DNA of 64,000 bases from Saprospiraceae bacterium (GCA_020629715.1 JAHDCU010000007.1:62001-126000); one strand, 5' to 3'. Shown: positions 45,375-54,738, counted from the first letter of the stretch. Program-made: numbers and translations. The notes: generated by a model not told the origin, from the letters alone.

Positions 45375-47767
45375 TCCATCGCATAGAAGATATTGGGACA
45401 CATGCGAATGCCATTACACAAATAGCATTTCCAGAAGATACCAAGATTAGAAATTTTTACTACGATAGTCGTAAAGTACTCGTAGGAAAGCATTCATTAT
45501 TCATTGCCCTGTCTACGGCACATCGAGACGGTCATGACTTTATTAAAGAGGCATATGATCTAGGAGTCAGAAACTTCTTAGTAGATACTCAGTATAACAT
45601 AACACTCAAGGCAAACTACATCATCGTAGATAATACTCTTACGGCACTGCAGCACTATGCAAAAGAGTATCGAAAAAGCCTATCAACTAGGATAATTGGA
45701 ATCACCGGCAGTAATGGTAAAACCATCGTAAAAGAGTGGCTCAAGTCAGTTACTAAAGATCACTACGCAGTATTTGCAAGCCCCAATAGCTACAACTCTC
45801 AACTCGGAGTTGCAATGTCTTTATTGATGATACAAGACCATCATGACCTCGCTTTTATAGAATGTGGTATATCTGAAAAAGGAGAAATGATCAAACTTCA
45901 AGACATGGTACAACCTGATGAGGTCATCATGACCAATATCGGTGATGCCCATGATGGTGGTTTCCATACTCGAGAAGAGAAACTTGCAGAAAAACTAATA
46001 CTTACAAAAAATACAAGACAGATCATCTTTAGCGATCATCATGATTTTATCAAAAAACATATTATTCCTAGCGAAAAGGCTAGATCGTGGAGTATAGACT
46101 CACAACATGACGACCAAATTGTCATCAAGCTGATCGCTCAAAATCAATTTTTAAGCTTTATTCTGCCAGAAGGTATCATAGCAAGTCATTCTGTTGAAAA
46201 TCTTGCACATGTGATTGCATTCTGTGCATACAATGAACTGCTAAATCATAATAAACTTCAATATGAAATCAAAAAGCTAGAAAAACTGGACCAGCGACTT
46301 AGTATCCGTACTAATTCCACGGGACTTAGTATTCTCGATGACAGTTTTAGCTGTGATCTAGAATCCATGAAAATCTCATTGTCTAGCTTCAGTAGGTATA
46401 TTATTCCCCAAAAGTCCTTTATTGTATTGACTGATTTTGCAGAAGAACATGGTGATGCCCATCAAAAGTGGAAAACACTCTTGCCAATCATCAATGCAAG
46501 CAATATAACCAGAATACTCTTTGTAGGAACTCAATTAAATAACTTTAGCCACCAGGTTATACCTGAACTTATCGTTGTCAGCAACATTGTAGAACTATAT
46601 CCACATCTGGATAAAATGATCGGTACGTACAAGAGCTGCTTGATCAAAGGAGCATCAAAATATCAGTTATCTAAAATCATCAACTATCTTGAGGATTATA
46701 AGAGTCATAATACTCTGCATATTGATCTTGAAGCACTTAGACATAATGTGGATTATTATAAAAGGAAATTGACCCCTGGGACTAAATGTATTGCCGTCAT
46801 CAAAGCCAATGCCTATGGTAGTAATGCAAAGATTATTGCAAAAGAACTAGTGTTAGCATCTATCGACTATCTAGCTGTCGCATACTTAGCAGAAGGTATA
46901 GAACTACGAAAATCGGGAATCACAACACCCATTATTGTTTTAACTCCAGACCTTAATAATCTAGAACTCTATGAATATTATAATCTAGAACCCCAAGTCT
47001 ATGATTTAGCGGCTTTGAACCAATTATCGAGAGGTAGTAACCTCAAAATACATCTCAATCTTGATACGGGTATGAATCGCTTAGGCATGAAATCTCTTGA
47101 TCTGAAAGCTATTGAAAGCATCAAAAACAAGGTGAAAATTGAGTCCATTTATAGTCATATAAGAGCTACAGAAGATATGGAGGATACAAGCAATACTTAT
47201 CATCAAGTCTCATTGTTTCTAAAAATGTATGATCATATCTCTTCCATCCTCGACTATAAACCCTGGAAACATATTCTCAATTCAGAGGGCATTATCAATT
47301 TTCCGCAGTATTGTTTTGATGCCGTCAGGGTAGGCATTGGTTTATATGGTATAAGTCAAAATCAGAATACTGTACTCCGGACCACACATCGACTAGAAAG
47401 TGAAATTATACAAATCAAAGACGTAGAAGTAGGAGAAACGGTCGGATACGGTAATCAAGATATAGTGCAACAATCTGGATATATTGCTGTCATACCACTT
47501 GGTTACGCAGATGGGATATCAAGACTATTGAGCCAATCTGACTATCAAGTATATATTGGTCAAAAGCAGTACTCCATAATCGGAAAAATATCTATGGATC
47601 AATTAACGATAGCACTAGGAAAAGATGAATATCCTGTAGGTACAAAAGTTGAAATTTTTGGGAAAAATATTTCTCTAGCAAAAATGGCAACGTATGCCCA
47701 TACCATACCCTATGAGCTATTATGTGGCTTATCGTCGCGCATAAAACGAGTCTTCCACAAGGCATAG
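45371..47767 (+). CDS. Fused UDP-MurNAc-tripeptide:D-Ala-D-Ala ligase and alanine racemase
   Basis: 798 residues. The N-terminal MurF half (about 1-450) has the ATP-binding G-I-T-G-S-N-G-K-T near 113-121 and joins D-Ala-D-Ala to the UDP-tripeptide. The second half (about 455-798) is alanine racemase: the PLP lysine in I-K-A-N-A-Y-G near 477, the L-G-Y-A-D-G tyrosine near 711, and R-V-G-I-G-L-Y-G-I in between. This MurF-Alr fusion is characteristic of Bacteroidota. The MurF part has low conservation in the middle and C-terminal regions, so it may be partly degenerate; the racemase looks intact. The fusion links D-Ala supply with its use. Confidence 0.93.
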   Translation: MIHRIEDIGTHANAITQIAFPEDTKIRNFYYDSRKVLVGKHSLFIALSTAHRDGHDFIKEAYDLGVRNFLVDTQYNITLKANYIIVDNTLTALQHYAKEYRKSLSTRIIGITGSNGKTIVKEWLKSVTKDHYAVFASPNSYNSQLGVAMSLLMIQDHHDLAFIECGISEKGEMIKLQDMVQPDEVIMTNIGDAHDGGFHTREEKLAEKLILTKNTRQIIFSDHHDFIKKHIIPSEKARSWSIDSQHDDQIVIKLIAQNQFLSFILPEGIIASHSVENLAHVIAFCAYNELLNHNKLQYEIKKLEKLDQRLSIRTNSTGLSILDDSFSCDLESMKISLSSFSRYIIPQKSFIVLTDFAEEHGDAHQKWKTLLPIINASNITRILFVGTQLNNFSHQVIPELIVVSNIVELYPHLDKMIGTYKSCLIKGASKYQLSKIINYLEDYKSHNTLHIDLEALRHNVDYYKRKLTPGTKCIAVIKANAYGSNAKIIAKELVLASIDYLAVAYLAEGIELRKSGITTPIIVLTPDLNNLELYEYYNLEPQVYDLAALNQLSRGSNLKIHLNLDTGMNRLGMKSLDLKAIESIKNKVKIESIYSHIRATEDMEDTSNTYHQVSLFLKMYDHISSILDYKPWKHILNSEGIINFPQYCFDAVRVGIGLYGISQNQNTVLRTTHRLESEIIQIKDVEVGETVGYGNQDIVQQSGYIAVIPLGYADGISRLLSQSDYQVYIGQKQYSIIGKISMDQLTIALGKDEYPVGTKVEIFGKNISLAKMATYAHTIPYELLCGLSSRIKRVFHKA

Positions 47768-47846
47768 TTCTTCAAAAAGGGATAATCTTTGACGTTAATG
47801 AAACGTTTAAGGCTATTGCCATTAAAATGTACGGTAAATTAATTAG

Positions 47847-47854
47847 TACTTTTG
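47847..47854 (+). promoter_or_regulatory. Candidate -7 element for the PPIase operon
   Basis: TACTTTTG fits TAnnTTTG, 26 bases ahead of the ATG at 47881. No TTG is at the right distance upstream. Confidence 0.45.
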
Positions 47855-47880
47855 CTTTTTTATATGAGACCCTTATCGAT

Positions 47881-49851
47881 ATGAGATTGATCCTACCTAG
47901 ATACTTATTTATCACGATAGCTCTACTAAGTTTTGCGCTAGACTCTTACGGACAAGGAGAGACCCTTTTCGAGGTTGATGGATATCCAGTGACTCAAGAC
48001 GAATTTGAATATATATACAAGAAAAACAATAGCAAAGATGCTGACTATACCAAGCGTAGCCTAGAAGAATATTACGAGTTGTATAAAAAATTTAAACTCA
48101 AAGTCAGAAAAGCACGAGATCTAGGTCTCGATACTTTGCCTCGTCTCAAAAAAGAGCTCCAAGGATACAGAGATCAACTCTCTAAATCATATCTCGTAGA
48201 TAAAGAAATATCCAATAATCTGTTGCAAGAAGCATTCAAAAGACAGCAGCATGATATACGTATGAGTCACATTTTAGTAACCTTATCCCCCAAAGCAAAA
48301 GAAGGTGAGGTAGCCGCTGCTATGATGAAGGCCAAAGACATCAAAAAAGAGATAGACAATGGCAAATCATTTGAAGATGCTGCCAGTGAGTACTCCGCAG
48401 ATAAATCATCCGCTATTAATGGTGGAGACATAGGATATTATACTGCCATGCTACCTGAAGGCTTTTACGAATTGGAAAATGCCTTATATACCACTAGTGT
48501 CGGCAGTATATCTGATATTGTGAGGTCTAAGGTAGGGCTACATATCATTAAAGTAACTGACAAAAGAGATGCCTGGGGTCAAGTAGAAGCTGCTCATTTA
48601 CTTATCCGAAAAAAAGTCGCAGGCAAGGAAAAAACCAATGCTAAATACTTAGCAGATAGCCTATATCAGGAGCTTCAGAATGGTGAAAACTTTGCTGAGC
48701 TCGTAAGAAAGTATAGCGATGATAACACGACCAAAACAAAAGATGGAAGTCTAGGATATTTTGGGATTAATAAATATGATAAAGCTTTTGAAAAAGTAGC
48801 TTTTACGCTAGAAAATGATGGAGACTTCGCCGCTCCAATAGAAACAAAAGTAGGATGGCATATAATCAAAAGATTATCTAAAAGAGACATATCAAATTTT
48901 GATGATGCTAAAAAAAGGTTAACCGCCAAATTAACTAAAGCCAAACGCTATGACATCGCAAAAGAGGCACTCATTGAAAATATTAAGGTCAATGGTAACT
49001 ACCAGCTGGATGAAAAAGCATTTTCAGCATTTGTTAAAAATTTAGACCAGAGCTTTTACACCTACCAATGGAAACCTTATCAGTTTGAAGATGTGAACCT
49101 TTTCACCTTTGATAATGGTATATCCTCGTCACTAAGAGAATTTGCCAATTACCTTAAAAAGAACTCTAGAAAGCGTCTTAGATATGATAAAACTACTCCT
49201 GTAGCAAATGCTGCTAAAGAGATGTTGAATGAATACGTTCAAGATTATGCAATCCAATACGAAGAATCTACACTAGAATCTAAATACCCTGAGTTTAAGG
49301 CTCTGATGAGAGAATATTCTGAAGGAATCTTACTTTTTGAAGTTACAAAAATGAATATCTGGGATAAAGCATCTAGTGACACAGTAGGCCTTGAACGATT
49401 TTTTGAAAACAACAAGTACAAGTATGAATGGAAAGAACGAGCTGTACTAGAGACGTTTACTGTATATACGGATGATATCAATAAAATAAAAGAGATCCGT
49501 AAAGCCATAAAAAAGAAAAGTTGGGAAGAAGTGCAGACTAAATATAACGGACCAGAAGGAAATCTTGTAGAAATGAAAACTGGTACACATGAGTATGGCG
49601 CTAAGATACTCAGTGGTCTCAAGTGGAAGAAAGGAACGATAACCGAACCAGAGTTTGACAAAAAGAAATCCAGAGCTAGCTTCAAATATATACGGGATAT
49701 CCTTCCTGTCTCTCCTAAGACTCTTGATGAATCACGTGGATATGTGTTGGCTGATTATCAGGATTTTTTAGAATTACTCTGGATCAAAGAGTTAGAAGAA
49801 TCCTATGAGGTTAAAAGAAATGATAAGCTATTTTATTCTTTGATAAAGTAA
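47881..49851 (+). CDS. Periplasmic peptidyl-prolyl isomerase, two PpiC domains
   Basis: 656 residues from ATG at 47881; the frame is open further upstream inside murF-alr, but the signal peptide (about 1-21, D-S-Y-G-Q) begins here. A SurA-like helical N-part (25-120) is followed by two PpiC domains: about 123-220 (M-S-H-I-L-V-T-L) and about 230-325 (A-A-H-L-L-I-R-K). The rest (330-656) is a large helical and strand region without recognised domain, with a weak parvulin-like trace. It is probably a chaperone of outer-membrane proteins. First of three chaperone-type genes; the stop shares one base with the next start. Confidence 0.9.
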   Translation: MRLILPRYLFITIALLSFALDSYGQGETLFEVDGYPVTQDEFEYIYKKNNSKDADYTKRSLEEYYELYKKFKLKVRKARDLGLDTLPRLKKELQGYRDQLSKSYLVDKEISNNLLQEAFKRQQHDIRMSHILVTLSPKAKEGEVAAAMMKAKDIKKEIDNGKSFEDAASEYSADKSSAINGGDIGYYTAMLPEGFYELENALYTTSVGSISDIVRSKVGLHIIKVTDKRDAWGQVEAAHLLIRKKVAGKEKTNAKYLADSLYQELQNGENFAELVRKYSDDNTTKTKDGSLGYFGINKYDKAFEKVAFTLENDGDFAAPIETKVGWHIIKRLSKRDISNFDDAKKRLTAKLTKAKRYDIAKEALIENIKVNGNYQLDEKAFSAFVKNLDQSFYTYQWKPYQFEDVNLFTFDNGISSSLREFANYLKKNSRKRLRYDKTTPVANAAKEMLNEYVQDYAIQYEESTLESKYPEFKALMREYSEGILLFEVTKMNIWDKASSDTVGLERFFENNKYKYEWKERAVLETFTVYTDDINKIKEIRKAIKKKSWEEVQTKYNGPEGNLVEMKTGTHEYGAKILSGLKWKKGTITEPEFDKKKSRASFKYIRDILPVSPKTLDESRGYVLADYQDFLELLWIKELEESYEVKRNDKLFYSLIK

Positions 49852-50705
49852 TGTCATTCATTAAAAAAAATATAACATCATGGATGATATTGTTGATATC
49901 TGGAATGATCATCAGCTGTACTGATAAAGCATCTAAGACCGAGGGAGATTTATTACTTGCAGAGGTCAACCATGAAAAGTTATATCTCAGCGATATACGA
50001 GAAAAATTACCAAACTCAATATCAGAGATTGATAGTACGGCTTTTGTCGCAAGCTATATAGAGCAATGGATACATAAAACTTTACTGACAGAAAAAGCAG
50101 AAAGCCAATTTGGAGAATCGTCAAATATTAAAGCCCTTACTGATCAATATCGCAATGATCTCCTTATCCATGAGTTAGAAAAATATTTGATTTCAAATTT
50201 TAAGGACACTATTATCGAAGAGGCTGAGTTGATGCAGTACTACGATAAATATAAAAATGACTTCAAGTCTGAAGAGGAATACTTATTAGTGGAATATGCC
50301 ATTATTAATGAAAAAGCAGCAGGTATTGATAGATTTTTTGAATCGTGGAAGAAAAAAGAAAAAGCCATCATTAAGGCTTTTTGTGATAAAAGTGCAGATC
50401 ATTATTGTATAAACGATGATTGCTGGAAGACCAAAGAGGAGCTCAATCAACTTAATATACCTTCTAAATATGTGAAAAAAAATAAGTCTTCACAGTTCAA
50501 TAAATTATCGAGTGAATTTTTTGTTCGAGTCATTGATAAAAAGGAAAAAGGTGAGATAAAACCTTTTAATAAGGCCAAGGCTGAGATAAAAGCCATACTA
50601 TTGCATCGCCGAAAGCGAAATATTCTTCAAAGTGAGGCAGCAAGACTAAAGGAAGAAATGTTAAAAAAGAATAAGATTAAAAATTACCTAAAACTTGTAC
50701 AATGA
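49851..50705 (+). CDS. SurA-like lipoprotein, PPIase domain not seen
   Basis: 284 residues. Lipobox I-I-S-C with Cys23 after a hydrophobic segment (about 11-22), so it is lipid-anchored in the periplasm. Residues 34-110 resemble a SurA N-terminal helical domain (A-E-V-N-H-E-K-L-Y-L-S-D-I-R-E-K-L-P). The rest is basic and helical; I cannot see a PpiC motif such as H-I-L. Flanked by PPIase genes with 1- and 4-base overlaps, it is likely a partner subunit or a diverged chaperone. Confidence 0.75.
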   Translation: MSFIKKNITSWMILLISGMIISCTDKASKTEGDLLLAEVNHEKLYLSDIREKLPNSISEIDSTAFVASYIEQWIHKTLLTEKAESQFGESSNIKALTDQYRNDLLIHELEKYLISNFKDTIIEEAELMQYYDKYKNDFKSEEEYLLVEYAIINEKAAGIDRFFESWKKKEKAIIKAFCDKSADHYCINDDCWKTKEELNQLNIPSKYVKKNKSSQFNKLSSEFFVRVIDKKEKGEIKPFNKAKAEIKAILLHRRKRNILQSEAARLKEEMLKKNKIKNYLKLVQ

Positions 50706-52069
50706 GTTACAAAGCAACATGGTGTTTATTTTTTGTACTGTTCAGTACTATCCTGATAAGTCAAGAAAGACTAGTAATCGATAGAGTAATTGCTAAAGTC
50801 GGCGGTGAAATTATATTATTATCAGATGTCGAGGAGCAGTATTCGTATCTTAAGGACAATGCAGTCGATATTGACGAAAGTGCCAAATGCGAATTGCTAG
50901 AAAATATCATTGCTCAGAAAATGTTTATCCACCATGCTAAACTCGATAGTATAGTAGTGACCGATGAAGAGGTAAACTCACAGTTAGATTTTCGATTTGA
51001 CAATGTACTAGCGCAGATGAATGGTGACGAAGAATTTTTTCAAGAATACTACGGTGCTACGGTACAGGAAATGAAAGAAAAATATCGTGATGATCAAAAA
51101 GAACAGATCCTACTAGAAAGAATGCAACAATCACTCATCGCGAATGTAAATATAACACCTGAGGAAGTACAAGAATACTATACTTCTGTACCTACCGATA
51201 GTCTTCCTTTTCTAAGCTCTGAGGTAGAAATCAGCGAAATCGTTTATGAACCTAAGGTAAATCCACAAGAAGAAAAAAAAGCTCTTGATCTTATCACCAA
51301 TATCAGGGAGAGAATTGTAAATGATGGAGAGTCATTTGAAGAACTTGCCAGGACTTACTCTATGGATGGTTCAGCTCAAGGAGGAGGAGATTTAGGTTTT
51401 GCCAAGCGTGGTAGTTATGTAGCAGATTTTGAGGCGGCGGCCTATAGTCTTAAAAAAGATGAAATTTCTGAAATTGTACAAACAGAATTTGGTTTTCATA
51501 TCATCCAAATGATTGAGCGGCGAGGAAATAAAATACATGTACGACATATCCTAATCATTCCAGAAATTACAGATGCTGATCTCGAAAAATCTCGATTAGA
51601 ACTCGACTCTATACAAAATGAAATCGTCATCGATAGTATGAGTTTCGAAACTGCTGTAAGACTTCACTCTGTAGAAAGCAGTCCAAGCTATGGATTTGGA
51701 GGTCGTATGAAAAATCCAAAGTCAGGGGATACCTTTTTTGAAACTGGAGACTTACCCCCAGACATTTATTTTGCTATCGATACGATGTCTGTGGGTCAGA
51801 TATCTTCTCCTCTAGAATATACAACACCACGTGGTGAAAAACTCTATCGTATCATCAAATTGGACTCCCGTAGTAGCCCACACCGAGTATCTATAGATCA
51901 AGATTATGATCGAATCAAAATCATGGCCAAAGAAGGGAAGAAAAGCCAATATATGGCTGAATGGATAGATGAGAAGTATAATAAGACCTTCATAGAAATC
52001 GAAGAGGACTATAGAGGATGTAGCAATCTAGATAAATGGATTAGGAAAGGTATTGTCTTAAAACCTTAA
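50702..52069 (+). CDS. SurA-type peptidyl-prolyl isomerase
   Basis: 455 residues, the size of SurA (about 430). Signal peptide about 1-21 (I-L-I-S-Q), SurA N-domain (R-V-I-A-K-V-G-G-E-I-I-L-L-S-D-V near 26-41), then two PpiC domains: about 175-275 (with G-G-D-L-G-F-A-K-R-G) and about 277-385 (V-R-H-I-L-I-I-P). It should chaperone unfolded outer-membrane proteins in the periplasm. Overlaps the preceding gene by ATGA. The 738 bases after it hold no gene. Confidence 0.92.
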   Translation: MSYKATWCLFFVLFSTILISQERLVIDRVIAKVGGEIILLSDVEEQYSYLKDNAVDIDESAKCELLENIIAQKMFIHHAKLDSIVVTDEEVNSQLDFRFDNVLAQMNGDEEFFQEYYGATVQEMKEKYRDDQKEQILLERMQQSLIANVNITPEEVQEYYTSVPTDSLPFLSSEVEISEIVYEPKVNPQEEKKALDLITNIRERIVNDGESFEELARTYSMDGSAQGGGDLGFAKRGSYVADFEAAAYSLKKDEISEIVQTEFGFHIIQMIERRGNKIHVRHILIIPEITDADLEKSRLELDSIQNEIVIDSMSFETAVRLHSVESSPSYGFGGRMKNPKSGDTFFETGDLPPDIYFAIDTMSVGQISSPLEYTTPRGEKLYRIIKLDSRSSPHRVSIDQDYDRIKIMAKEGKKSQYMAEWIDEKYNKTFIEIEEDYRGCSNLDKWIRKGIVLKP

Positions 52070-52301
52070 AATACTTAGACCGAAACGGTAATTAGCCATT
52101 CTAAATCCTCGGTTATCTGAGAATCGATTATCTAACTATATTGGGCAATCATTATATGAGTATGTTGATAATTATGAAATAGACTATTCTATTATCAAAA
52201 CAATCATGTTTTTCAAATGAAAAATCAGACTTCCATATAAAGTTGAGCTAAGATCAGTAAAATACCCAAATACCAATCTAACTGAATTGAATACCTACTT
52301 A

Positions 52302-52315
52302 ACTACTATAGTAGT
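52302..52315. repeat. Perfect 14-base palindrome
   Basis: ACTACTATAGTAGT is fully self-complementary. It has no adjoining U-tract longer than five A/T bases on one side, so it may be a protein binding site rather than a terminator for the PPIase operon. TACCTA precedes it at 52292. Confidence 0.4.
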
Positions 52316-52371
52316 AAAAAATAATGATTTGGAATAAAGTCTTTCTTAATGTTTCAGAGTGAAATCTAGAG

Positions 52372-52411
52372 AAAAAAAATGGCCGATCCGAATTCCCCCT
52401 TGGACCGACCA
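52372..52411 (-). terminator. Intrinsic terminator of the reverse-strand small RNA
   Basis: On the reverse strand TGGTCGGTCC pairs with GGATCGGCCA (52402-52411 with 52380-52389), two G.U pairs, 12-base loop, then eight T. Confidence 0.72.
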
Positions 52412-52463
52412 TCGATCTTAAGTATTCTCCTTAAAAATCTGAACAACTACCTATGTGCCAAAT
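52372..52463 (-). ncRNA. Candidate small RNA with intrinsic terminator
   Basis: About 92 bases. A -7 box TAGCTTTG (52470-52477, reverse strand) precedes it; no -33 TTG was found. The RNA can fold a hairpin around CTTAAG (6-bp stem, seven-base loop) and then a 10-bp terminator hairpin followed by eight U. The terminator has two G.U pairs that would be C.A mismatches on the forward strand, which favours a real reverse transcript. No ORF lies upstream on this strand for several kilobases. It does not show SRP, tmRNA or RNase P signatures that I recognise. Function unknown. Confidence 0.5.
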
Positions 52464-52469
52464 CCTTGC

Positions 52470-52477
52470 CAAAGCTA
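52470..52477 (-). promoter_or_regulatory. Candidate -7 element of the small RNA
   Basis: The reverse strand reads TAGCTTTG, a fit to TAnnTTTG. A start near 52463 gives a transcript of about 92 bases that ends at the terminator. No -33 TTG was found. Confidence 0.4.
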
Positions 52478-52710
52478 TCTAATAGATCTAAAATCCCAGG
52501 GTATTTATTAGTTGAAGAAAATATCTAACACGTACTAATAACATAATCATTGCACTACATAATTTTATTTTCTGATATGTTGTAAGTTTCTTAGCTTAAA
52601 AAATTGAGTTGAAATATTTTCAGTAGATTACTGACCATTCAAGGCAAACGCAACTCCAATCTTCTAAAATAATTTTCACCCCAAAAACGAAAAGTATGTA
52701 CTTACTGCAC

Positions 52711-52752
52711 TTTGTCATTTTGTCATAAAACCTTAACTGGCATTCCATTTGA
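52711..52752 (+). promoter_or_regulatory. Sigma-54-like htpG promoter with upstream GTCAT repeat
   Basis: TGGCA at 52738-52742 and TTTGA at 52748-52752 lie at the -24/-12 spacing of sigma-54 promoters (GG, ten bases, then GA in place of GC). Upstream, GTCAT is repeated at 52714 and 52722 (8 bases apart), a possible enhancer or operator. No TAnnTTTG box fits better. The start would be near 52764. Confidence 0.38.
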
Positions 52753-52807
52753 CCTTAGCATAGATAATTAGTTATTTTCAATTATCTGGCTAAAAATTTA
52801 ATAGCAC

Positions 52808-54673
52808 ATGCAAAAAGGTCATATTTCGGTACAGACGGAAAATATATTTCCTATCATTAAAAAGTTTCTTTACTCTGATCAAGAGATATTTCTCCGGGAA
52901 CTTGTATCAAATGCTGTAGATGCCACATCCAAAATAAAGACACTCGGCTCTAGAGGAGAATTCAAAGGAGATCTAGGAGAACTTACTATAGATATCAATC
53001 TGGATAAAGAAGCAAAGACATTGACCATACACGATCGCGGGATCGGAATGACAGAAGATGAAGTCATGAAATACCTCAATCAGGTAGCATTTTCAAGTGC
53101 CTCTGATTTTCTAGAAAAATATAAAGAGGATACTAATATCATTGGACACTTTGGATTGGGTTTCTACTCTGCTTTTATGGTCGCAGAGAAAGTAGAAGTC
53201 CGAACCAAGTCATATAAAGATACTGAAGGCGTAACTTGGATATGTGACGGCAATCCAGAATATGAAATAGGAAGTAATGACAAATCAGATCGCGGTACAG
53301 AGATTATTTTACATGTAGGAGAAGACAGTGTAGAATTTTTAGAGCAAACTAGGATTCAAACCCTTTTGGATAAATACTGTAAGTTTCTTCCTGTAGAAAT
53401 ACGTTTTGGTACCAAAACCGAATATGATTATGAGGGCGAAGGCGAGGATAGAAAGCAAGTAGAAAAACAAGTAGAAAACATCATCAACAACCCTAACCCG
53501 GCTTGGAGAAAGCAACCATCCGAGTTGAAAGATGAAGATTATCAAAGTTTTTATAAAGAACTGTACCCGTATAGTCAACCTCCTCTCTTTTGGATACACT
53601 TAAATATAGACTACCCATTTAACCTCACTGGTATCTTATACTTCCCAAAACTGAATAATAGTCTAGAAGTACAGAAAAATAAAATTCAGTTGTACTCTAA
53701 TCAAGTTTATGTCACCGACGATGTAAAGGAAATCGTACCTGAGTTTTTAACATTGTTACATGGAGTCATTGACTCCCCAGATATCCCGCTCAATGTATCA
53801 AGATCTTATCTACAGAGTGATAGTAATGTAAGAAAGATCACGAATTACATTACAAAAAAAGTAGCTGATAAGCTCAATGATCTCTTCAAAAAGGATCGTG
53901 AAAACTATGAGTCAAAGTGGGATGAAATCTCTGTATTTGTCAAATATGGAATGATCTCGGATGAGAAATTTTATGACAAAGCAGTGAAATATACGCTCTT
54001 CAAAAATATAGATGCAAAATATGCAACTATAGAAGAATATAAAGAGAAAGTAAAAGCTAATCAGACCGATAAGCACGATAAGATCATACTACTATATACC
54101 AATAATCCAAAAGAGCATCACAGCTATGTTCTATCTGCACAGAGCTACGGTTATGATGTATTGGAGTTTGATACAGTGATCGATAATCACTATATGCAAC
54201 ATCTGGAACAAAAACTAGGCAATGTGACCTTTGTACGAGTAGATAGTGATATACCATCTAAGTTAGTGCAGAAAGAAGAAGAGCAAACCTCAGTGCTTAG
54301 TGAAAAAGAGCAAGAGAAAGTCAAAGGATTATTTGTAGAGTCACTCGGATCTGATAAAGAAAATAGCATATCTCTTGAAGCATTATCTCCAGAAGATCAT
54401 CCTGTGGTGATTACTGTTCCAGAGTTTATGCGTCGTATGAAGGAGATGCAAGCACTCCAAGGCAATAGTTTTGGAGACTTTCCTGATACCTTTAATATCG
54501 TAATCAATACTAATCATCCTTTAGTAGCAGACAAACTATTGAAAATGAAAAGTGCTGAAAAGAAGACTAAGTTTGCCAACTACCTGTATAATCTTGCGCT
54601 GCTCAATCAGAATAAATTGAAAGGTGAAGAGATGTCGAAGTTTATCAACCAGTCAATAGAGTTTATGTCATAG
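52808..54673 (+). CDS. htpG: Molecular chaperone HtpG (Hsp90)
   Basis: 621 residues, normal for the bacterial Hsp90. ATP-dependent dimeric chaperone of the cytoplasm. N-domain ATP motifs: E-L-V-S-N-A-V-D-A-T near 37-46, D-R-G-I-G-M near 78-83, and G-H-F-G-L-G-F-Y-S-A-F near 115-125. The middle domain has P-L-F-W-I-H-L-N-I-D-Y and V-S-R-S-Y-L-Q-S-D, and the C-terminal dimerisation part ends with L-A-L-L-N-Q-N-K-L-K-G-E-E-M. It is a single gene with its own terminator; a heat-shock-type promoter is likely. Confidence 0.97.
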   Translation: MQKGHISVQTENIFPIIKKFLYSDQEIFLRELVSNAVDATSKIKTLGSRGEFKGDLGELTIDINLDKEAKTLTIHDRGIGMTEDEVMKYLNQVAFSSASDFLEKYKEDTNIIGHFGLGFYSAFMVAEKVEVRTKSYKDTEGVTWICDGNPEYEIGSNDKSDRGTEIILHVGEDSVEFLEQTRIQTLLDKYCKFLPVEIRFGTKTEYDYEGEGEDRKQVEKQVENIINNPNPAWRKQPSELKDEDYQSFYKELYPYSQPPLFWIHLNIDYPFNLTGILYFPKLNNSLEVQKNKIQLYSNQVYVTDDVKEIVPEFLTLLHGVIDSPDIPLNVSRSYLQSDSNVRKITNYITKKVADKLNDLFKKDRENYESKWDEISVFVKYGMISDEKFYDKAVKYTLFKNIDAKYATIEEYKEKVKANQTDKHDKIILLYTNNPKEHHSYVLSAQSYGYDVLEFDTVIDNHYMQHLEQKLGNVTFVRVDSDIPSKLVQKEEEQTSVLSEKEQEKVKGLFVESLGSDKENSISLEALSPEDHPVVITVPEFMRRMKEMQALQGNSFGDFPDTFNIVINTNHPLVADKLLKMKSAEKKTKFANYLYNLALLNQNKLKGEEMSKFINQSIEFMS

Positions 54674-54703
54674 ATCATCACATATTAAATTTGAATAATA
54701 AAG

Positions 54704-54738
54704 AGCCCGACCTCAATCTATTTGGAGTCGGGCTTTGT
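54704..54738 (+). terminator. Intrinsic terminator of htpG
   Basis: AGCCCGAC at 54704-54711 pairs with GTCGGGCT at 54727-54734, followed by a T-rich stretch, 31 bases after the htpG stop. Confidence 0.75.

Larger units (their letters stand above)
52070..52807. other. Gene-free region between the PPIase operon and htpG
   Basis: 738 A+T-rich bases with no supported ORF on either strand. It holds a perfect 14-base palindrome (52302-52315), a reverse-strand small-RNA candidate with its own terminator (52372-52463), and, at the right end, a sigma-54-like promoter ahead of htpG. The rest shows nothing that I can interpret. Confidence 0.7.

Noticed and set aside
47722-47880. Upstream extension of the first PPIase gene
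   Set aside because: It overlaps murF-alr and would bury the signal peptide that begins at 47881.
52300-52420. 38-residue reverse reading frame across the terminator (M-V-G-P-R-G-N)
   Set aside because: It runs through a terminator hairpin and U-tract and ends in low-complexity Ile/Tyr; an RNA explanation fits better.
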